Assembly: GCF_014803895.1 (NCBI RefSeq)
Contig: NZ_JAAVAU010000031.1
Location: 11,050-75,049 of the forward strand
Reading direction: 5' to 3'
DNA from: Lactobacillus sp.
GTDB taxonomy: Bacteria > Bacillota > Bacilli > Lactobacillales > Lactobacillaceae
Length of the DNA: 64,000 nucleotides
Shown here: in pieces, positions 59,401-64,000 of the stretch
Numbering within the stretch: position 1 is the stretch's first letter
How the letters are laid out: each line of letters opens with the position of its first letter
Program-made: the position numbers and the translations under genes
The notes under the pieces: generated by a model
The model's input: the letters and a program-made list of their open reading frames with translations, nothing else
What the model was told of the DNA's origin: nothing
The model's database searches: none

Positions 59401-59492
59401 TAATGGCTAAATCAATTAAGCTAAGAGTTTTACTTTCTACTGATGGTCTTGCATCAGCTAAAGAAATTTTATTCTTTGTAGCTAAAGACTAA
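56436..59492 (+). CDS. GH31-like multidomain protein, probably without glycosidase activity
   Basis: 1018 residues, no signal peptide. An N-terminal galactose-mutarotase-like sandwich covers about 1-230 (EFYYGGGMQNGHFSHKGH). A TIM-barrel region follows from LPKYALQLGYLGNF to SLSGQPNVGGAIDGEYSGG. Then come the GH31 beta domain (MYALTKEAQTGNPVIRPLF), a fibronectin-III-like domain (about 780-870, PNTRYRFRIRNKFGNKVSDW) and a C-terminal F5/8-type domain. GH31 enzymes carry a nucleophile in a WxDMNE motif and an acid/base in WSGDN; neither is present (the second region reads TAIGGVGGEWEEV). It may bind rather than cleave alpha-glucosides. Confidence 0.82.
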   Translation: MSELNNQQEHQISRLVNVAKGTRFYELQFAAGEKARLYIVSEGIFRLILDPSQEFAPLDPALTIPINDFSLRPFEESQLLVTDETFTIKSAHYSLRLQKNPALFSIFDDNLHRYRLMEKSPLQIGPSSTTETLYQNKNEFYYGGGMQNGHFSHKGHIIEIENTNLTGRDGVAVPESFFWSNAGFAELRNTWEDGVYNFGAENGEAATISHQSPIFDTFYMIGNTPADLIKQYYTLTGTPLFLPKYALQLGYLGNFTETAWTQAKAQELSSIKFEDGNTYMQTTEKDEIIAHSSLNGEEKYQFSARAMIERYEKNDINLKWIVPNFKGTTPLSTESVESFDEFAEKKGITVGYYNALPVNAPANLVVAKKERATEGNGQLLKNIATVSNDLVQKNANGRPWVMAGNGWSAIQTLATTAIGGVGGEWEEVANQVDSFLGMSLSGQPNVGGAIDGEYSGGNAQVSVRDLQWKVFTPLLFNIDNFGSIQKTPFAFNAKMTRINKAYLKLREQILPYMYALTKEAQTGNPVIRPLFIAFPHERINYTDQIKHEFMLGDNFLIAPITNGREDSNGNSIKDNLYLPNHRTVWIDLFTGKKLLGGRFYDKFHYPLWHLPVFVRGGAIIQKNLRSMDIFPQGQSSNILYDDDGTTNQYEKGQFATTKVESSLDGANLEVTVHPTEGNYEGLNLHQTTRLNIMADRYPGRVTLKMDDEPMELVEYRDEKSFEKAESGYFFKQDFMPCKEFGQFTGQLQPAIQIKIDSKDISQNEYKIRIENFSYAGQVERHAIIDSAMSSPRSAAILTERLTSRSITVTWTNPPAFAQRNVTADIEVNGLVHTNIDGNTFTFHELQPNTRYRFRIRNKFGNKVSDWSEYFGTKTKHDQMDYAIKNVKVESTLKENPKWPLSNLVDLRLGSEWLTQEKITDDKYLELTFSFDHIYKLSRMVYVPRSRDHKGHILRAQVAISKDGENYSDYSKEYNWPNDAKNKVIGMRDVMAKSIKLRVLLSTDGLASAKEILFFVAKD

Positions 59493-59502
59493 CTTATCAA
59501 TA

Positions 59503-59538
59503 AAAAATCCACCAATTATAAAATTGGTGGATTTTTTT
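59503..59538. terminator. bidirectional terminator
   Basis: AATCCACCAATT (59507-59518)/AATTGGTGGATT (59523-59534) with T-runs on both sides. Confidence 0.9.
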
Positions 59539-59539
59539 G

Positions 59540-60364
59540 TCATGCGGCAATTTTTAAATGTTCTAACCATTCAATACTTAAGTTAAACCAATGTGCCACA
59601 TGAGGATTTACCTGCCATGGCTTATCTTTACTCTCTAAGTCAGGTAAACCTAGAGAATAACCATGCATCCCTTTATCAAATAAATGTGCCTCAAATGGTA
59701 CATTCTTTTTTCTTAAAGCAGTTAAATATTCAATTGAATTGTCAATAAATACTACGGGATCATCATCTGTTTGAAAAATAAATGTTGGTGGTGTTTGCTC
59801 AGTTACACCCTTAGAAGTGTTTAAAAGTTCTGGTGATTTTGGTAACTTAGTCATTTCTGCAGGAGAAATCTTTACACCTATCTTAGTAATATCAATTAAT
59901 GGATATCCCAGAATTGTGGCATTTGGTGCAACTTCATCATGCTTAAAACCAAATTCTTTTTGCCAATTTTCACTTTCTGCCATTACATTTACTGAACTTG
60001 CAACATGTCCACCTGCTGAAAAACCAATCGTAACAATTTTATCTGGATCAATTCCTAACTGGTCACTATTATCTCTAAAATACTTTATGGTGGTTAATCC
60101 ACTAAGTGCAGCATCAGGATAAATTGGTTGAGGATCGTTAACTAAATTGTATGACACAATTGCGCAATCAAAACCATATGTTGCATAAGCTAAAGCAATC
60201 GGTTCACCTTCACGCAATGATAAGTGAGTAAAATAACCTCCCGGAAAAATTACCATTAATGGACGTTTTTGTACCAATAATTGAGGATCTTTTTGTAATT
60301 GGTAATAATCTACCTTAAACTTCAAATTATTAAAATTAGTTAACTCCAAATGTTGAATTTCCAT
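59540..60364 (-). CDS. alpha/beta hydrolase, esterase-like
   Basis: 274 residues of the BD-FAE/acetyl-esterase type: oxyanion-region VIFPGGYFTHLS, nucleophile elbow IGFSAGGHVAS (Ser at about residue 116), the acid in FQTDDDPVVFIDNS, and His in KGMHGYSLG. There is no signal peptide, so it acts in the cytoplasm on a small ester. It is the last gene of an operon with yibE-yibF-like genes, 3 bp after the preceding stop. The substrate is unknown. Confidence 0.9.
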   Translation of the reverse strand: MEIQHLELTNFNNLKFKVDYYQLQKDPQLLVQKRPLMVIFPGGYFTHLSLREGEPIALAYATYGFDCAIVSYNLVNDPQPIYPDAALSGLTTIKYFRDNSDQLGIDPDKIVTIGFSAGGHVASSVNVMAESENWQKEFGFKHDEVAPNATILGYPLIDITKIGVKISPAEMTKLPKSPELLNTSKGVTEQTPPTFIFQTDDDPVVFIDNSIEYLTALRKKNVPFEAHLFDKGMHGYSLGLPDLESKDKPWQVNPHVAHWFNLSIEWLEHLKIAA

Positions 60365-60367
60365 AAA

Positions 60368-61126
60368 CTACTCCTTGCTATCTTTAGTCAAAGTATAAGC
60401 TAAAAACCATGTTGTTAAGGGAATGGTTAATAACACTCCAATAAATGAATAAATAATAATCATACTTTCATCTATAAAAAGCTTATCATTTAAAATCTCA
60501 AAAAGTGAATAGTTTAATCTCATATACCAAATAAAAAGTGGCAAAAAACTACCGAACATTCCAAATAAAATAGTATTAAGCGCTGTACCTAAAATATCCC
60601 CACCAACTTGATTACCATTATGTAATAAGTGCACTCGATCAATATGAGGATCATGCCGTTTTAGTTCTAATAAGCCGGCACTCATCGCTACACTTGCTTC
60701 AGCAATTGCACCAAGGGCGGAAAAGATTGCCACAACAATCGAAATTTGAGGAAAACTAATACCCACATTTAATGATAAACCAACTAATTCTTCACTAGCT
60801 TGGTCTCCAAAACCACCAGTCTGAGCAAAGTTTTCAAAGATAACAATCATTATAATAACTATTAGACTTACCAATAATGCTACAAAAAATGAATTTTTAG
60901 CCACAAGATAATCATGTGTCCCTAAATAAATAATTGTTAGTAGTTTAAGTGGAATAAAAATGATTCCTACCCAAAAAATACTTACTCCCCACGAGATAAG
61001 AAGTGCTACTAAAATAATTAAACACGCATTGATAATCACGCTTAAATAACTCTTTATTCCGGTCTTTCCACCAACAGCAACCATTAGAATAAATAATAAA
61101 ATTAATAATGCAGTCAAAGTGGTCAT
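60368..61126 (-). CDS. YibE/F-like membrane protein (YibF)
   Basis: 252 residues, about six or seven TM helices, with the YibE/F family block VAIFSALGAIAEASVAMSAGL and LHNGNQVGGDILGTALNTIL. The function of the family is unknown; the pattern of small helices and conserved polar motifs suggests a channel or transporter. Its ATG overlaps the yibE-like stop by 4 bp (ATGA). Confidence 0.88.
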   Translation of the reverse strand: MTTLTALLILLFILMVAVGGKTGIKSYLSVIINACLIILVALLISWGVSIFWVGIIFIPLKLLTIIYLGTHDYLVAKNSFFVALLVSLIVIIMIVIFENFAQTGGFGDQASEELVGLSLNVGISFPQISIVVAIFSALGAIAEASVAMSAGLLELKRHDPHIDRVHLLHNGNQVGGDILGTALNTILFGMFGSFLPLFIWYMRLNYSLFEILNDKLFIDESMIIIYSFIGVLLTIPLTTWFLAYTLTKDSKE

Positions 61127-62217
61127 CTAGCCACCCTCTTTTTCAAAAATATCATACTACACAGTGTTGAAAAAATAACTGTTAAGACGATTCCCACGGC
61201 AGAAATTAAACTTTGAATAACACCAAGTGATAAAGCAAATTGAAAAGTATAAGTTAAAGTATTATTATCACGCAAATATAATATCGTCATCGGTAAAGCT
61301 TCGGCCATAAAAATTAAAACTAATACATTAATTAATGGGCCCATAATTTCTTGCCCCATTGTTCGACCGCTAATAATTAATTCTTTAATAGTTAAGTTCG
61401 TCTTATGTTTGCACAAAGCATACAGACTAGAGACAATGTCTGTTGCTTCATCCATCACAGCCCCTAATACTCCTAATAATGTTTGAGCTAAAAATAAAGA
61501 ACGAGGATCTTGTGTTGCATAGTCCACTGCTTCATATTTAATACCTGATTCATGGGTAAATTTCATAACTAAATAACATATTCCAAAAGAAATAAAAACT
61601 CCCAATAGGGTTGAAATCAGTGTGACTAACATTTTTTTATTGAAACCTTGTGCCAAAAGTAGAGAAAATAAAGCAAATAAAATGATAGCCGAACCATAAA
61701 TTAAAAATGTCTTTGTCCCATTTTCAACAATATCTAATTTAATGACAAAATAAAAAATTATTGCATTCAAAATTAATGATGCCATTAATAATATGGTATG
61801 TTTTCCAGCCAATAAAACCAATAAGCTCAACATTATAGAAAAACCTAGAATTAATACCCAGTCCCGCTTTGGACTCATAACTTTAGCTTTATGCTTAATA
61901 AAAGCAACAATCACTCGTTGCCCAGGACGATATTTATAAGTTACAGCTTGTGAAGGAGCATACGTATTGACTACCTTATAAGTCTTTCCTTTGTTTTTAC
62001 CAGAAAGTACTTTTATCTTCATAGATTGTTGACGCACTTCATCTTCATTTTTATATGTATCTTCAGTTTTATTAACCAGTTCATCCTTAATGTATCTACT
62101 GGTAATTTGGGCAATTGGCCTCGTTGCCAAACTTGTTGAAAAATATGTCCAACTTGTTAGTATTATTCCGATTAGCAAAATAATAATACTAGCTATTATT
62201 TTTTTATTTGATTGCAA
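61123..62217 (-). CDS. YibE/F-like membrane protein (YibE)
   Basis: 364 residues. One N-terminal TM, an extracytoplasmic beta-rich domain of about 90 residues (KIKVLSGKNKGKTYKVVNTY), then six or seven TM helices. The YibE/F block is LLGVLGAVMDEATDIVSSLY and GRTMGQEIMGPLINVLVLIF. The start is TTG at 62217 behind GGGGAGG. It is the first gene of a three-gene operon with the YibF-like and esterase genes, and the partner of the YibF-like protein. Confidence 0.88.
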   Translation of the reverse strand: MQSNKKIIASIIILLIGIILTSWTYFSTSLATRPIAQITSRYIKDELVNKTEDTYKNEDEVRQQSMKIKVLSGKNKGKTYKVVNTYAPSQAVTYKYRPGQRVIVAFIKHKAKVMSPKRDWVLILGFSIMLSLLVLLAGKHTILLMASLILNAIIFYFVIKLDIVENGTKTFLIYGSAIILFALFSLLLAQGFNKKMLVTLISTLLGVFISFGICYLVMKFTHESGIKYEAVDYATQDPRSLFLAQTLLGVLGAVMDEATDIVSSLYALCKHKTNLTIKELIISGRTMGQEIMGPLINVLVLIFMAEALPMTILYLRDNNTLTYTFQFALSLGVIQSLISAVGIVLTVIFSTLCSMIFLKKRVAR

Positions 62218-62310
62218 ATAATTCCTCCCCTTTTTTGCACTAATTATAATTATGCTACTATGGAAACAATGAAAAAACCATTGTCACAAGTTTTAAGGGG
62301 ATTATAAAAA

Positions 62311-63882
62311 ATGGAACTAATGACTTCAACCTTTACTCTGGTCATGGCTGCAGCAATTAGTATCATTATTGCTCAGGCAATTGACCGAATTTCTGTTAAT
62401 TATATCAGTATGTTTGTCGGGGTCGTGATTGGGTTAATTCCCATTCTAAATCACCATGTCGCTGCTTTTGATACCGAAATTTTTATGGAATTAATTATTG
62501 CACCCTTGCTTTTCTTCGAAGGACAAAAAACACGTGTCCATAATATTCGTCGTAGTTTAAAAGCTATTATTGGTATTACAGTGTTAATGGTGCTATTAGC
62601 TGTAATTACTGCCGGATTCAGTATTCACTGGATTACTGGTGTGGGGATTGCGATGTCCTTTATTATCAGTAGTATCAGCGCTCCAACAGATGCCACTGCT
62701 ACTGAATCAGTTACTAATAATCTTAAAGTACCACGTAAAATTGCGGCAGCTTTAAAATCAGAATCACTGTTTAACGATGCATCCGGTATTATTTTATTAA
62801 ACATGGCAGTCCTTTGGTTTGAAAACGGTCATGTTAACTATGGACAAACTATTAGGGATTTCCTTATATCTTCAGTCGGAGGCGCTGCCGTAGGTGCTAT
62901 CATCGCTGTAATTATTATTATCATTCGACAAATCCTAGTTAGATCCAAGTTTAATTCTCTAAATGCGCAAAATTTAATCTATATTCTAACTCCGATAGTC
63001 ATCTATGCTATTTCTGAACATGTCGGTGTTTCAGGAATTATTGCTGTTGTGGTAGCAGGTTTAATGCATAATGCCGAAGCACAGTACTCTGTGTTGTTAA
63101 ATTCTAGACAAGTTCACATGGGAAGAGATTTAGAAGGTTTAATTTCTGAAATTTTTAATAGTATGGTTTTTGTTATCCTAGGATTAATGCTAGTAAGAAT
63201 TGGACGAACTCGAATTTTTAATTCTGATGTGTGGCGTTGGATTACCGTAGGTATTATTATTTACTTGGCTAATTTATTAATTCGTTATCTTTATAGTCGT
63301 TTATTTATGCACTTTTCCAAACAAGAGGCATCTATCTTCTCTTTTGGCGGCGTGCACGGTGCTGTCACTCTGGCTTTAGCATTGACTTTATCATCAAAAT
63401 TTTTAGGTCAGGATAATTACAACTTAGTCATGATTTCAGAAGCTGTTTTAATTTTATTAAGTATGATTATCCCAACTATAATTTTTCCATTTATGTTGGA
63501 ACATAAAATTGATAATCAAGATGCATTAATTAAAGTTGACAAAATTCGAAACGAAATGGTTAAAAAAGCTATTTTCACAATTCATCGAATGTATCTACCT
63601 CGAAGAGTCAAGAGACAAGTAATATTTACGTTGATGACACAAAAGCAGGCCATTAATACGCGACAAATTATGCACGCTATCATTAGAACAATTGATCAAC
63701 CTAATCTTTCTGATGAAGAAATATACTTACAACGCCTAGCCTTCATGCGAGCTTTTACCATTGAACGAGAATTTTTAGAAATGATTGGTCAAAAGGATGC
63801 TCGCTATCGCACTTATATTCTTAAACTCTACAACGAAGTATTATTAGCTGAATCATTGATTATTACTGAAAACGAAGACTAA
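62311..63882 (+). CDS. CPA1-family Na+/H+ antiporter (NhaP-like)
   Basis: 523 residues. About 12 TM helices over residues 1-400 carry the CPA1 signatures IIAPLLFFEGQKT, SSISAPTDATATESV and ALKSESLFNDASGIILLN (the Asn-Asp ion site), and FGGVHGAVTLALAL. A cytoplasmic C-terminal tail of about 115 residues follows. It expels Na+ or K+ in exchange for protons, or the reverse, for pH and salt balance. It is divergent from the yibE-like gene; the leader has a short ACAATG/CATTGT repeat. Confidence 0.94.
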   Translation: MELMTSTFTLVMAAAISIIIAQAIDRISVNYISMFVGVVIGLIPILNHHVAAFDTEIFMELIIAPLLFFEGQKTRVHNIRRSLKAIIGITVLMVLLAVITAGFSIHWITGVGIAMSFIISSISAPTDATATESVTNNLKVPRKIAAALKSESLFNDASGIILLNMAVLWFENGHVNYGQTIRDFLISSVGGAAVGAIIAVIIIIIRQILVRSKFNSLNAQNLIYILTPIVIYAISEHVGVSGIIAVVVAGLMHNAEAQYSVLLNSRQVHMGRDLEGLISEIFNSMVFVILGLMLVRIGRTRIFNSDVWRWITVGIIIYLANLLIRYLYSRLFMHFSKQEASIFSFGGVHGAVTLALALTLSSKFLGQDNYNLVMISEAVLILLSMIIPTIIFPFMLEHKIDNQDALIKVDKIRNEMVKKAIFTIHRMYLPRRVKRQVIFTLMTQKQAINTRQIMHAIIRTIDQPNLSDEEIYLQRLAFMRAFTIEREFLEMIGQKDARYRTYILKLYNEVLLAESLIITENED

Positions 63883-63886
63883 AAAG

Positions 63887-63956
63887 TGTCTGGGAAAAAA
63901 CTAGATACTTAAAATAGAAAATGTCTGGGAAAAAACTAGATACTTAAAATAGAAAA
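63887..63956. repeat. 35-bp tandem duplication
   Basis: A 35-bp unit beginning TGTCTGGGAAAAAACTAG occurs twice back-to-back with no differences (63887-63921 and 63922-63956), immediately after the antiporter stop and before a terminator. Confidence 0.9.
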
Positions 63957-63991
63957 TCCGTTAGAACTTGTTTGTTCTAACGGATTTTTTC
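63953..63991 (+). terminator. terminator of the antiporter gene
   Basis: TCCGTTAGAAC (63957-63967)/GTTCTAACGGA (63974-63984) with an A4/T6 flank. Confidence 0.9.
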
Positions 63992-64000
63992 TATACATTA

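Noticed and set aside
56436..59492. Annotating as active alpha-glucosidase
   Set aside because: Key GH31 active-site motifs could not be found, so activity is not claimed.

Overview
The window is AT-rich Gram-positive chromosome. It very probably comes from an S-layer-forming member of the Lactobacillus acidophilus/helveticus/crispatus group. The reasons are an S-layer protein with a C-terminal SLAP domain behind a long leader and a strong promoter, SLAP-carrying lysozyme and autolysins beside it, a helveticin-J-like protein, dairy-type peptidases (C1B thiol peptidases and PepO), a type II nucleoside deoxyribosyltransferase very like the L. leichmannii enzyme, and a D-Asp ligase/AsnH pair for D-Asx peptidoglycan cross-bridges. 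The species cannot be fixed from the sequence alone. There is no rRNA, CRISPR array, insertion sequence or prophage. Most genes look like core or group-core genes in short operons separated by clear hairpin terminators.

Layout. 1-6.9 kb: the 3' end of a C1B peptidase, an HD hydrolase, a second C1B peptidase (PepE-like), a tRNA-Thr and an oppBCDF oligopeptide importer without oppA. 7-8.5 kb: tyrS under a Tyr T-box. 8.6-13.4 kb: cell-envelope block with a very large LTA-synthase-like protein, a PlsY-like acyltransferase and an LCP-family protein. 13.6-18.1 kb: a LacX-like epimerase homologue, a GlcU-type sugar transporter, an unknown membrane protein and a DHA2 drug exporter. 18.2-23.9 kb: the zinc-independent S14 paralogue, a MazEF-type toxin-antitoxin pair, gpmA, a lipoprotein, a CPA2 antiporter and an aberrant PfkB kinase.

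24-34 kb is the cell-surface island: glucosaminidase autolysin, GH25 lysozyme, second autolysin, S-layer gene (all minus strand), then a Ser-rich lipoprotein and a conserved unknown on the plus strand. 34-46.2 kb: kup, pepO, an MFS gene, the D-Asp ligase/asnH pair, a phosphoesterase, an unknown, and padR/padC with two PadR operators. 46.3-51.8 kb: helveticin J-like gene, a phnDCEE-type ABC importer preceded by an unannotated 42-codon ORF plus terminator, and a universal stress protein. 52-64 kb: a tyrosine phosphatase/GntR operon, orphan PTS IIA-IIB, ntd, nagA, a GH31-like protein that seems to have lost its catalytic acids, an esterase/YibE-YibF operon, an NhaP-type antiporter and a 35-bp tandem duplication.

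Functionally the window combines peptide import and hydrolysis (opp, PepE-like, PepO), wall synthesis and remodelling (LCP, LTA synthase-like, D-Asp ligase/AsnH, autolysins, lysozyme, S-layer), ion and pH homeostasis (kup, two antiporters) and several small regulatory devices (T-box, PadR operators, attenuator-like hairpins, candidate small RNAs). Items that most deserve a second look are the apparent pseudo-enzymes (GH31-like, LacX-like, PfkB-like), the small ORF/terminator ahead of phnD, the candidate small RNA at 14.86-14.94 kb, the kup leader hairpin and the structured intergenic element at 0.6-0.74 kb. All calls come from reading the sequence; no database search was possible.
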